The notes under the pieces are model-generated. The model saw nothing but the letters and a program-made list of their open reading frames with translations, had not been told where the DNA came from and ran no database searches. From CBDCMJ01 sp965218875 (lineage in GTDB: Bacteria > Chloroflexota > Dehalococcoidia > Lucifugimonadales > UBA3495), in contig OZ244707.1 in assembly GCA_965218875.1 (NCBI GenBank), positions 1,860,001-1,924,000 of the forward strand: DNA of 64,000 nucleotides, in the 5' to 3' direction. This document shows positions 44,235-54,481 of this stretch, one piece after another. The position numbers and the translations under genes were made by a program. Within the stretch, counting starts at the first letter, position 1; every line of letters begins with the position of its first letter.

Positions 44235-45388
44235 CTAAACCAAAGCCAAGATGGGATGTACATTTCCGGGAGGGCGGGAATCGGGCCGGGAATCTCGCTG
44301 GAGTGTCTCGGCCCTTGATTGCAGCACTGTCCGGCAGCGCCGTCTCACCTCATCTTGCCGGTTGGCCAGCCCGGCCAGGAAGTCACCGACCCTCTCCTGC
44401 ACTGCCTCTCTGGTCCCCAGGCACAGGTTGCCAGTGGCCTCCTCCCTCGCCCATCCCCAGATAGCCTCGTCGGCGTTGAAGTCCGGACTGTAGCCCGGCA
44501 GGTTCACCAACCTCAGGTCCAGCTCAGGCGTCCGCAGGTATTCCCGCAACGCCTCACCGCGATGGGGCGGCGCATTGTCCCAGATCACGTTCAGCCGCCC
44601 TCTGTGCCTCCCCCGTAACTGTTCCAGGAAGGCAACCGAGGTTCCGGAGTTGCTGTTGCCCTCCAGTCCCATCCACTCCACCTCCCCCGTCTCCAGGCAC
44701 ACCGCCGAGTAGTAGCTGGCCTTCTCCCCGTACTTGGGACTGGTCGAGTCCACCAATGCCGGTTCTCCCCTGAGCACCCATTTGCCCCGCAACTCCGCGT
44801 CGGCCCGGAAGTGGGCCTCGTCGGCAAAGAATACCTTGGCTCCGGTCCGCCGGGTCTCCTCGCTAAGGGCGGCATACTCCATGGCGAAGGCCTTCCGCTT
44901 CGACTCATTCGCCTTCACCAAGCGCTTCTTGGGACGCTTGTAGGTGAATCCCAGCCGGTGCAGGTAATTCAGGCAACTGCTACGGCTCAGGTTGAGGCCG
45001 AACCGTTCCGAGACAAACCGCCGCACCACCCGCCAATACCAGTTGGCCAGTTCCAGGCCCGATGATGACGGCGGCAGCTGCACCGCTCCTGTCAACTCCG
45101 CCTGCTGTGTCTGGTCGAGGGCGGAGGGGAACCGCCCGTCTGCTCGAAGATCAGGGCTGCCGGACCATCCTCGCCGAAGGCCGAGGCCCACCGTCCAATG
45201 GTGTGGGGATCCCGCTCCAGTGCCTCCGCCGCGGCCACTGCCGTCCAGCCTTGGGCCAGCAGCCAGATGGCGTACCACCTTTCCCGCTCCCGGGGTGTGG
45301 GCGCCAGGATCATTCTCCGCCGCAGGTCCTTCGCGCCCATCTGCCATTGTTCCAAAGACTGGCCGATATCTCTTACCCCCATCATCAA
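44235..45388 (-). CDS. IS630 transposase, copy A, in two frames
   Basis: The N-terminal part (45388 to about 45,125; TPRERERWYAIWLLAQGW, AAEALERDPHTIGRWASAFG) is a helix-turn-helix domain. The catalytic part in the neighbouring frame continues LDQTQQAELTGAVQLPPSSS and LHRLGFTYKRPKKRLVK, then VFFADEAHFRAD (Asp), VIWDNAPPHRGE (Asp) and LPGYSPDFNADEAIWGWARE (Glu). The switch is near GGSPP/ALDQ. IS630 genes often use frameshifting, but a plain indel is equally possible. Confidence 0.8.
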
Positions 45389-45465
45389 CCCCTCCCAAAC
45401 TACCTACCCCAACTGCCTCCCAATTTACCCTATCCTTATGCGCATTTCACCTTGGCTTTGGTTTA
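44236..45465 (-). mobile_element. IS630-like element, copy A
   Basis: Inverted ends TAAACCAAAGCCAAG (44236) and CTTGGCTTTGGTTTA (45465), with the TA dinucleotide target typical of IS630/Tc1-mariner elements on each side. It splits the excalibur gene. Confidence 0.88.
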
Positions 45466-45601
45466 GGACATGATTGCCATCACAAGGCTCAATCTCAATC
45501 AGTTCTACCGTTGGAGCAGGACCAGGTTGAGCCATAACACTTCCCCGACCGTGGAGCCTCCCACCATAGCACGCTGGGGAGCGGGTGTGCTATAGTTGAG
45601 G

Positions 45602-45732
45602 TGACTTACCCAGTCACCGCCCCAAGGTTCGCATGAGCTTATTGGCATGGATTGTGTTCCATGCCCCCTTGTGGCTCATGCAGGGTTCTGGATGATTGGG
45701 TAAGTCAGCCACAATCCACGCACGAGGGGGCA
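45602..45732 (+). other. Crossing inverted repeats before the coiled-coil gene
   Basis: TGACTTACCCA (45602-45612) can pair with TGGGTAAGTCA (45697-45707), and TGGATTGTG (45648-45656) with CACAATCCA (45710-45718). The two pairings cross as in a pseudoknot. TGCCCCCTT (45662-45670) can also pair with the ribosome-site region AGGGGGCA (45725-45732). Confidence 0.4.
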
Positions 45733-45736
45733 CCCT

Positions 45737-46102
45737 ATGGACTTTCTAGCACTGATTGGCGCGGCATCGTTCAGCAAGGACATTATAAAATGGATTGGAG
45801 ACAAATTTCTGGACCCAGTGACGGAACGGATCAGCGCAGAGCAACATCTGAGCGAGGTCCAATCTGAATTGACCGAAGCCGAAGCTGAGACAACGCGGCT
45901 CGATGGAGAGACAAAGCTGGCAAGAAGGCAATTGGACCATTCGGAGGAAGAGGCCAAACGGCTACGGGTAGTTGTGGCAAGGTTACACTCTTTATGGACC
46001 AAGTCCAAAACAGCTCAAATACACATGGAGTCAAAGCTGAGCGAAGCAAAGCTAAGACTCACGAAGGCGCAACATGCAGAGGTGGCAGCCGCGAAGAAGT
46101 AG
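45737..46102 (+). CDS. Small coiled-coil protein, unknown
   Basis: 121 residues. An N-terminal segment (MDFLALIGAASFSKDIIKWI) is hydrophobic; the rest from about residue 35 is a long charged helix with heptad character (EVQSELTEAEAETTRLDGET, LRLTKAQHAEVAAAKK). GAGGGGG precedes the ATG. No family recognised. Two further short genes with indels or a stop follow on the same strand, together resembling a phage-like or plasmid-like cluster. Confidence 0.6.
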   Translation: MDFLALIGAASFSKDIIKWIGDKFLDPVTERISAEQHLSEVQSELTEAEAETTRLDGETKLARRQLDHSEEEAKRLRVVVARLHSLWTKSKTAQIHMESKLSEAKLRLTKAQHAEVAAAKK

Positions 46103-46137
46103 GGAGGCGACAATAGCACAAAACATTAGAAGGCCGA

Positions 46138-46329
46138 GTGACCAACCTGGAACAAGCAACGCAACGCTGACGCACATGGGTACAGCCACATGAAGAGTGG
46201 CATGAGGCTTTTGACAAGGAATGGGAAGAATCGCTTAAGCGACAAAAGCTCATGATCCAGAAGGTGAGGGAACAGCGACGCGAAACCAATGCTATCGTGG
46301 ATGCGCTACTGGAGCATATTGAAGCATAG
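46138..46329 (+). pseudogene. Small coiled-coil gene with in-frame TGA
   Basis: From a GTG start: VTNLEQATQR, TGA, RTWVQPHEEWHEAFDKEWEE, then KRQKLMIQKVREQRRETNA and a TAG. The TGA is consistent with a CGA or TGG change. The product would be a 63-residue charged helical protein. It follows the coiled-coil gene by 36 bases. Confidence 0.45.
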
Positions 46330-46342
46330 AAGGGAGGAACAC

Positions 46343-46472
46343 ATGGCTCCCCCCGAAGGAGAAGCAAAAGCCCCCTGGGTTTCTGACCAAGGAGGATTTC
46401 GAGCGGCTGGAAGGTAAGCTGGACCGGCTCATCCGGTTGACCGAGACCAGCAACCGAGGGGTAGTGTCTTAA
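46343..46472 (+). pseudogene. Small gene frameshifted in a C run
   Basis: GGGAGGA precedes the ATG. The reading MAPP is followed by a run of six C; with one C fewer the frame gives KEKQKPPGFLTKEDFERLEG and KLDRLIRLTETSNRGVVS, about 42 residues. As written the ATG frame ends early. Either a true indel or an assembly error in the homopolymer. Confidence 0.45.
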
Positions 46473-46531
46473 AAGGAGGAGAAATGCCACGCGGACCCAA
46501 CGGGCATACCTGACCCCAGGCGACACCAGAG

Positions 46532-46963
46532 ATGCCGGCCCCACACCAATGGCTAGTTAACCCCGCGGCCGTCCGGCTCCGGCCCCACACGGCCCTCACG
46601 CTCTGCACCGAGCCCCGGTGCCCCAAGGTCGCCCAGTACCTCCTGCAGTTCCCCCGCCAGGAAGCCGTAGCCTACTGTCACCCCCACACCAAGGCGGCGG
46701 TCCGCCGCGCCACCGGCCAGGACCAGGACCTCAGAACGATCTTGGCCCGGACCCGGCAGGCCGATCAGCACCCGACCCGGCGCCCGCGGCAGCGCCATGT
46801 CCACTGGCCTCAGCACCAACCCGACGAGACAATGGAAACGCCGGGAGGTATGGCCCTCTGTGGCGCATACGCCCCGGCGCGGTACCTGGCCGGGCGGGTT
46901 CAGGACGTGACGTGTCTATGGTGTCAAAAGCAGGCCCGCCGCCGAGCGAAAACGACGCTGTAG
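46532..46963 (+). CDS. Hypothetical Cys/His-containing protein
   Basis: 143 residues rich in His, Arg, Pro and Gln. CTEPRCPKVAQYLLQFPRQE, then AYCHPHTKAAVRRATG and a late CLWCQKQARRRAKT could bind zinc. No recognised family. Its 3' end overlaps the next gene on the opposite strand by 48 bases, which weakens confidence in one of the two. Confidence 0.4.
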   Translation: MPAPHQWLVNPAAVRLRPHTALTLCTEPRCPKVAQYLLQFPRQEAVAYCHPHTKAAVRRATGQDQDLRTILARTRQADQHPTRRPRQRHVHWPQHQPDETMETPGGMALCGAYAPARYLAGRVQDVTCLWCQKQARRRAKTTL

Positions 46964-47581
46964 GGGACAGCGCGTGTTGGAGCAGGAGAACGCATAGGGC
47001 TTCCCGTAGTCGAACCTCTCTCCACACTCCCCGCACTCGACCCCCTTGGGGCCCCGGGGCTCGCCCTGGGGTAGCCGCGGGATCTTCACGTACTCCCAAT
47101 CGTCTGACGCGAACGCCTCCTCGGAGACCCGCATAGCTTCCCCAATCGCTGGATCATTGAGCACCAGTAGCCTCTTGAGCGTCTCGGCGGCGCTGGCCTC
47201 ATGACGGCACTTCCCACATACCGGGGGCTGGTGATACTCCACATTAGCTGAGCCACACACGGCGCACTTGGGTGAGCAGTCGGGGCAAGCATCCGGCCCG
47301 TCCTCGGGGCGGCCCGAGGTAGGCATCACGATCCCGCTGCCTCCGCAGGTCTTGCATCGCCTGACCGCGCTGGGACAGCCTTCGCAGCAGCAAGGCGGGC
47401 AGGCGCACTGGGATTCCGCGTCGTCATACTTGATAGGCAACGGCAACGGAGACTTGAAATGCTCTCGGGAGACGGACTTCAACGGAACGAGGGCGCGATA
47501 AGGCTTCGGGGGCTCCCAAATCCGATATCTCCTACTGTCGCATAGGTGAACCAAGTGCAGACTCGATACCAAGGACAACAA
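46916..47581 (-). CDS. Hypothetical cysteine-rich protein
   Basis: 221 residues with several CxxC pairs: CACPPCCCEGCPS, CKTCGGSGIVMPTSG, CPDCSPKCAVCGSANVEY, CGKCRHEAS, and ECGECGERFDYGKPYAFSCS. These look like successive zinc ribbons, as in DnaJ-type (CxxCxGxG-like CKTCGGSG) or rubredoxin-like proteins. Start uncertain. No clear family; it lies downstream of hsdR on the same strand but 120 bases away. Confidence 0.5.
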   Translation of the reverse strand: MLSLVSSLHLVHLCDSRRYRIWEPPKPYRALVPLKSVSREHFKSPLPLPIKYDDAESQCACPPCCCEGCPSAVRRCKTCGGSGIVMPTSGRPEDGPDACPDCSPKCAVCGSANVEYHQPPVCGKCRHEASAAETLKRLLVLNDPAIGEAMRVSEEAFASDDWEYVKIPRLPQGEPRGPKGVECGECGERFDYGKPYAFSCSNTRCPLQRRFRSAAGLLLTP

Positions 47582-47702
47582 CCTGTTCGAGTCTTTCTTG
47601 GTGGGCCTAAGTTGACGGTAGGCAGAACCATCTTTAAGTTGAGGCTAGTCCTGTGAGTTCTCGCTAAGCCCATGTGGATGGCGTCTTCGCGTCTGCAATC
47701 CC

Positions 47703-50700
47703 TCAAACCACTGTCGCCCAGCCTTCGAACACGACCTCAGCCTGCTCAAGGACAGTCACTGTCGCCTTCTCCTGCTTGTCGGGCGGGTAGCCGTGCTTGC
47801 GCAGGATGCGCTTGACCATCGCCCGGAGCTTGGCGCGGACATTCTCCCGCAGTGTCCAGTCGATAGCGATGTTGTTTCGAACAGTCTCGACCAGTTCACG
47901 GGCAATGTCGCGTAGGGTTTCGTCGCCCAGCACCTGCACCGCGCTGTCGTTGGTTTCTAGTGCGTCGTAGAAAGCCAACTCGTCATCGCTCAGACCCAGT
48001 TGCTCGCCGCGGGCGTTGGCCTCCCGCATCTCCTTCGCAAGCTCAATCAACTCCTCGATGACCTGCGCCGCCTCTATCGCCCGGTTCTGGTAGCGGCGCA
48101 GGGTCTGCTCCAACATCTCCGCGAAAGAACGGGCCTGCACGACGTTCTTGCGACGGCGGACGGACAACTCCCCCTTGAGCAGCTTCTGGAGTAACTCGAC
48201 GGCGAGGTTCCGCTGAGGCATTCCTTGCACCTCGGCCAAGAACTCGTCGGAGAGCACCGAGATGTCCGGCTTGTCCAGACCTGCGGCGGCGAAGATGTCC
48301 AGCACTCCCTTGGAGGCCACCGCCCGCGAGATGATCTGCCGCACGGCCAGGTCCAAGTCCTCCTCGGGGCGGGCCTCTCCCGTTGTCCGCTTAGACAGGG
48401 CCGCCCGCACCGCCTGGAAGAACCCCACGGCGTCCCGAATGCGAAATGTCTCCTGGTGCGGCACGGCCAGGGCGAAGGCTTGTGATAGCTCGCGGACTGC
48501 GTTCAGGCAGCGTTCCTTACCGTCATCCTGGGCTAATACGTGCTCCTGAGCGGGCGGCAACAGCCCCAACCGGTCCTGCGCGTTGCCTACCGTCCACACA
48601 GACCAGTCGAATCCGTGGAACAGGGCGCAGCACACGTCGTACTTCTCCAGCATCACTGCCACTGCCTCGTCCTGGCCCAACGCCGTCCGCCCCGTACCCC
48701 CGCTCTCGGTGTAGGTGGCAAGCGCCCGCTTCAGGTCCTGAGCCAGCCCCAGGTAGTCCACGACGAGGCCGCCAGGCTTGTCCTTGAAGACCCGGTTGAC
48801 GCGGGCAATGGCCTGCATCAGTCCATGGCCTCGCATCGGCTTGTCCACATACATAGTGTGCAGGCTCGGCGCGTCGAAGCCCGTCAGCCACATGTCCCGT
48901 ACCAACACGATTTGCAGAGGGTCACTGGGGTCGCGGAACCTCTGGGCCAACACCTCCCGGCGGGCCTTGTTCCTGATGTGCGGTTGCCAGTTCAGAGGGT
49001 CAGAGGCAGAGCCGGTCATCACCACCTTGACGCCTCCCTTGTCGTCATCGTCGTCGTGCCAGCCAGGGCGCAGCCGAACCAGCTCCCTGTAGAGGTCGAT
49101 GCAGATGCGCCTGCTCATGCAGACGATCATCGCTTTGCCGCCGAGGGCCTCCAAGCGCTGCTCGAAGTGCGCCACGATGTCCTCGGCAATCTGCTTCACC
49201 CGGTTCTCCGAGCCAACGACGGCCTCCAGCTGTGCCCACTTCGTCTTGAGCCTCTCCCTGCGCTCCACCTCCTCGCCCTCGGTGGCTTCCTCGAACTCCG
49301 GGTCTATCTTCGGCATCTCGCTTTCGTCCAGGGCCAGCTTTGCGAGACGGCTCTCGTAGTAGATGGGCACCGTGGCCCCGTCCTCCACGGAACGCTGAAT
49401 GTCGTAGATGCTGATGTAGTCGCCGAACACGGCTCGGGTGTTGGCGTCCTGCAGCTCGATGGGTGTCCCTGTGAAGCCGACGAAGGATGCGTTGGGTAGC
49501 GCGTCCCGCATGTGACGGGCGAACCCGTCGATGAAGTCGTACTGGCTGCGGTGGGCTTCGTCGGCGATGACGACGATGTTGCGCCCGTCCGATAGGGTCG
49601 GATGCGTATCGCCCTTCTCCTCCGGGAAGAACTTCTGGATGGTGGTGAAGACCACGCCTCCGGCGTTCACCGACAGCTTGCTCCGCAGGTCCGCCCGGCT
49701 TTCCGCCTGGGTTGGCGGCTGGCGCAGCAGGTCTTGGCAGCGCGAGAACGTGCCAAATAGCTGGTCGTCAAGGTCATTGCGGTCCGTGAGCACGACGATT
49801 GTCGGGTTCTCCATCGCCGGCTCTCGGATGACAGCCCCGGTGTAGAAGGCCATAGTGAGGCTCTTACCCGACCCCTGGGTATGCCAGACCACCCCGATGC
49901 GGCGGTCGCCTGGATCGCCGCCTGGCTTGCGTCCGGCTTCGTAACGTCCCTGTTCTTCGGCGACCCGTGCCTCTGTGCGTTGCAACTCCGCAGCCCGCAG
50001 GGTCTCATCAACCGCAACCCTGACGGCGTGGAACTGGTGATAGCCCGCCATCTTCTTGACCAGCGCGCCGCTGCCGTCGTCCTCGAACACGATGAAGTCC
50101 CGGACCATGGCGAGGAAGCGGCCCGGCTCCAAGACGCCCTCCAACATCACCTGAAGCTCTGTGAGGTGTGGGTCCGCCAGCGTCTCTCCGGTGACAGTGC
50201 GCCAGGGCTTGAACCACTCCCGCCCGGATGTCAGCGTGCCGATGCGGGCCTCTGTACCGTCCGAGACCATCAACGCCCCGTTCATGGAGAACAGGGTTGG
50301 CAGCTCCGACTTGTAGGTCTGGAGCTGCTGCCACGCCGTCCAGATGGTGGCGTCCTCGTCGGTGGGGTTCTTCAGCTCGACGATGCCCAGGGGCAGCCCA
50401 TTGACGAACAGCACGATGTCCGGCCTGCGGGTGTTCCTGATCTCGGTGACGGTGAACTGGTTGACGGCCAACCAGTCGTTGTTGGCGGGGGTGTCGAAGT
50501 CGATGACCTGTACCTGCGCCCCGCGAATGCGTCCTTCACTGTCCCGGTGCTCCACCGTCACGCCATCGACCAACATCCGGTGAAAGGCCCGGTTGCGCGC
50601 CTCCAGCGTAGATCCTTCCGGGCGGGTGAGCTTGCGGAAGGCGTCGTCCAGCGCGGATGCTGGAAGGTTAGGACTCAACTCGGCGAGTGCGTCGCGGAGC

Positions 50701-50849
50701 CGATGCTCCAGCGCCACTTGACCATAGTCGCCGCGCTCGGCACTGGGCGTCTCGGGTGCGATGTCCGGGCCGTGGGCCACCTGCCAGCCGAGGCCAGACA
50801 GCCAGTCAAGGGTGGCCTGCTCAACATCGGCTTCAGTGAGCGTGGTCAT
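47703..50849 (-). CDS. hsdR: Type I restriction enzyme HsdR (endonuclease/translocase)
   Basis: 1048 residues. The HSDR_N nuclease domain has the PD-(D/E)xK residues Asp144, Glu158 and Lys160 in RRPDIVLFVNGLPLGIVELK. The SF2 motor follows with WHTQGSGKS (322-330), DEAHRSQY (near 430) and FVGFTGTPIE, then a C-terminal helical domain that contacts HsdM. It cuts unmodified DNA far from its recognition site after ATP-driven translocation. The ATG overlaps the stop of the preceding 203-residue gene by four bases, so it is the last gene of the operon. Full length and apparently intact. Confidence 0.93.
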   Translation of the reverse strand: MTTLTEADVEQATLDWLSGLGWQVAHGPDIAPETPSAERGDYGQVALEHRLRDALAELSPNLPASALDDAFRKLTRPEGSTLEARNRAFHRMLVDGVTVEHRDSEGRIRGAQVQVIDFDTPANNDWLAVNQFTVTEIRNTRRPDIVLFVNGLPLGIVELKNPTDEDATIWTAWQQLQTYKSELPTLFSMNGALMVSDGTEARIGTLTSGREWFKPWRTVTGETLADPHLTELQVMLEGVLEPGRFLAMVRDFIVFEDDGSGALVKKMAGYHQFHAVRVAVDETLRAAELQRTEARVAEEQGRYEAGRKPGGDPGDRRIGVVWHTQGSGKSLTMAFYTGAVIREPAMENPTIVVLTDRNDLDDQLFGTFSRCQDLLRQPPTQAESRADLRSKLSVNAGGVVFTTIQKFFPEEKGDTHPTLSDGRNIVVIADEAHRSQYDFIDGFARHMRDALPNASFVGFTGTPIELQDANTRAVFGDYISIYDIQRSVEDGATVPIYYESRLAKLALDESEMPKIDPEFEEATEGEEVERRERLKTKWAQLEAVVGSENRVKQIAEDIVAHFEQRLEALGGKAMIVCMSRRICIDLYRELVRLRPGWHDDDDDKGGVKVVMTGSASDPLNWQPHIRNKARREVLAQRFRDPSDPLQIVLVRDMWLTGFDAPSLHTMYVDKPMRGHGLMQAIARVNRVFKDKPGGLVVDYLGLAQDLKRALATYTESGGTGRTALGQDEAVAVMLEKYDVCCALFHGFDWSVWTVGNAQDRLGLLPPAQEHVLAQDDGKERCLNAVRELSQAFALAVPHQETFRIRDAVGFFQAVRAALSKRTTGEARPEEDLDLAVRQIISRAVASKGVLDIFAAAGLDKPDISVLSDEFLAEVQGMPQRNLAVELLQKLLKGELSVRRRKNVVQARSFAEMLEQTLRRYQNRAIEAAQVIEELIELAKEMREANARGEQLGLSDDELAFYDALETNDSAVQVLGDETLRDIARELVETVRNNIAIDWTLRENVRAKLRAMVKRILRKHGYPPDKQEKATVTVLEQAEVVFEGWATVV

Positions 50850-51457
50850 GGACGGGTTCCACCACGACGCAGTTGGTCAAGGGCTAAGCAATTGACCTGT
50901 TGCATCTCGGTCAACGCCGACAAGATCAGCTGGATCGTGTTAATGAAGTCATCTTGAAACAACGGAAAGAAATCACTTTGAGAAATAGACCGATAGTTGG
51001 CCTCCGTCGTCTGATCGTTCGCGTGGGCGAGATCGCCATAGATAAACAGCTCGAAGATGTCTCGCTGCGTCATCGGGCCTTCCTCAGAGATCGAAAGGTT
51101 GGATGCGGAATCCAAATAGGAGTTGACTTGGTCGCGGATCTCAGAGAACTGGGTGGTGAGTTGAGGATCGATGTTCAAATTGGCATACAGCTTAGCCATG
51201 TTTAACAGAGAAGTGCTCTCGTTATTCAGGAGAAAGAAGCGCAGTGTGAGGGTGGTCGCTTCAATCGTCCTCTCCGATGGCCCAACATGAAAGCCCTCCC
51301 AACCCAGTTCCTTACGCCACTCTACAAAAGCACCCCCTCGCCTGGATTCCTCTTCAAACCCGCGTTGCTTTAGTCTATCCACCTTGTCGTTGAATCGCTC
51401 AAGGATTCTAATCTGGTCATCAATCGTCATGTTCGGATCAGGGCTCTTAGCTGTCAT
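50846..51457 (-). CDS. Unknown protein encoded between hsdR duplicate and hsdR
   Basis: 203 residues from ATG 51457, chosen for GGGAGGGG just upstream. Mostly helical, with DDQIRILERFNDKVDRLKQR at the start, then FHVGPSERTIEATTLTLRFF, LLNMAKLYANLNIDPQLTTQ and FINTIQLILSALTEMQQVN. No signal peptide or membrane segment and no recognised family. It overlaps hsdR (ATGA) downstream and the hsdR fragment by 11 bases upstream, so it belongs to the operon. It might be an accessory or anti-restriction factor; that is only a guess. Confidence 0.65.
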   Translation of the reverse strand: MTAKSPDPNMTIDDQIRILERFNDKVDRLKQRGFEEESRRGGAFVEWRKELGWEGFHVGPSERTIEATTLTLRFFLLNNESTSLLNMAKLYANLNIDPQLTTQFSEIRDQVNSYLDSASNLSISEEGPMTQRDIFELFIYGDLAHANDQTTEANYRSISQSDFFPLFQDDFINTIQLILSALTEMQQVNCLALDQLRRGGTRP

Positions 51458-51695
51458 CCGTGCCCCTCCCAACATCAGCCTTGACAGCAGCGGATCTCGC
51501 TGGGTGGCGAATGTCCCCGAGGCTGAAACTCAAGCGGGACCGGACCTGCCCGTGATCGTCGCGCTCGGCGCCGGGCGTCCCAGGACCGATATCCAGGCCA
51601 TGGGCGACTCCCCAGCCGAGGTCAGACAGCCAGGCGAGCGCGGCTTCTTCGACGGTGGATTCATTGGGGGGAGCCGTGGAGTAGCTTCGAGTCAT
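51447..51695 (-). pseudogene. Duplicate hsdR N-terminal fragment
   Basis: 82 residues. VEEAALAWLSDLGWGVAHGL and PGTPGAERDDHGQV align with residues 9-44 of the full HsdR here (VEQATLDWLSGLGWQVAHGP, PSAERGDYGQV), then similarity fades and it stops. About 65 percent of positions match by eye. The ATG overlaps the end of the DGQHR gene by four bases. It is either the leftover start of an older hsdR displaced by a new gene pair, or a small retained protein. Confidence 0.75.
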
Positions 51696-52792
51696 GGACC
51701 CACACCAGAGAGTACTGATCGAACAATCGTTTCAGCCAAGTCCTTTTGTCCAGATCCGCTTGAATAGGTGCCAGCGCGTCCTCCGATCCTCCAGAAATCC
51801 CGGCTCAACAGTTCACCTTTTTGAGGAGACAGCGTTTTGGTCACTAATCCAGACGACCGGTCACTTGACAAGAGCATCATAGGAATCAACAACTCACGAG
51901 CGATTCTGTGGATGACAAACAGTCCAACTGCTCCTTGGATTACGTATTGGTCAGAGTTCTCGTTCCATTTCGGCCATAAATCTAAGACACCTGTCCAAAC
52001 CGACGTAATGATGTCCACAAGGTTGTCATCGGAAAACAGATGGACAGGGGATCGAGTGCTCACAATTGGCCTCAAGGAGTCCACAAACGATTTGATGCTG
52101 GCGGTCTGAGTAGGAGTAGATTCAACATTCGGTTCCTGAATCTTGCCAGCCCACGCACCGCTCGCCAATTGTGCGATCTGTACCACGAGGCGGGTCGCCC
52201 GGATTCGATATTTGTTGCCTGGCCCAACCAAGTTGGCCAATTCCTCTTCGGTCGAGGCAGACGACATTGCCTGCATAAGGGTAAGAGCTAAATCAGTGTC
52301 TACTCGTTTTTGCTTGTTGTTTATTAGGTAGAATTGCTTTACTTCTTCGGTGATATCTGTATCGGATAGAATTGTCACCGGAATCATCACTCCGCGAAGG
52401 TCGGTCTGTCCCAGAACCTCCACGGCATGCTTGAATCCCCTCCACCTGTGTTGATAATCCACTACGAACAGGGACCGGTTCTCAGGTACCTCTAGATAGC
52501 CCAGATCTCCTTCAATTGGTCTAAACTCTAGTTCTCCGTAATCCGTATTCCGCGATGCTAGAAGAGCATTGGTTGGTAGGAGTGGGTCCTTTTCTCTCCG
52601 TAGGAATGATGCTATACCGAGATAGTGTGTCGGCACAGGAGCCCGCTGATATCCTTGCCCTTCTAGCTCCCAGCCTAATCCTGGGTCTCATTCCGTTGTC
52701 ACCGCGTGGGTCATTAGTTGCCCAACTGACATCACTCCCGAGTATAGAGTAACTCCCCCTTGTTTAAATCGAATGACCGGGATTCGAGCCAT
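51692..52792 (-). pseudogene. DGQHR/DndB-like gene with in-frame TGA
   Basis: With the ATG at 52792 (AGGAGG five bases upstream) the frame reads MARIPVIRFKQGGVTLYSG and QLMTHAVTTE, then TGA (52690-52688), then DPGLGWELEGQGYQRAPVPT and onward for 330 residues. VVDYQHRWRGF is a variant of the DGQHR motif (usually DGQHR) that marks DndB-like proteins linked to DNA phosphorothioation and to restriction loci. ITEEVKQFYLINNKQKRVDT is also typical. The TGA probably replaces TGG. A GTG at 52636 could give a shortened protein of 314 residues. Confidence 0.75.
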
Positions 52793-52870
52793 GTTGGCCT
52801 CCTGCCGCCTCAGTAGCTAACCGCCATGAGCCAGCAATATTTGAAACTATATGCGGGGCAGCGATTCAGT

Positions 52871-54464
<1,594 letters not shown>

Positions 54465-54481
<17 letters not shown>

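Larger units (their letters stand above)
44106..45535 (-). pseudogene. Excalibur calcium-binding domain gene split by IS630
   Basis: The 5' piece (45535-45464) starts MAQPGPAPTVELIEIEPCDG and NHV; the 3' piece (44237-44106) resumes with LYDDNGDRRITCAEA and ends HPAYQHMQDRDGDGVVCE. Joined through the duplicated TA they give a roughly 70-residue excalibur protein (DxDxDGxxCE calcium loop). GGGGAA lies shortly before the ATG. There is also a small indel near 44,190 (after CAEA), so it was perhaps already broken. The IS at 44236-45465 lies between the pieces. Confidence 0.7.
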
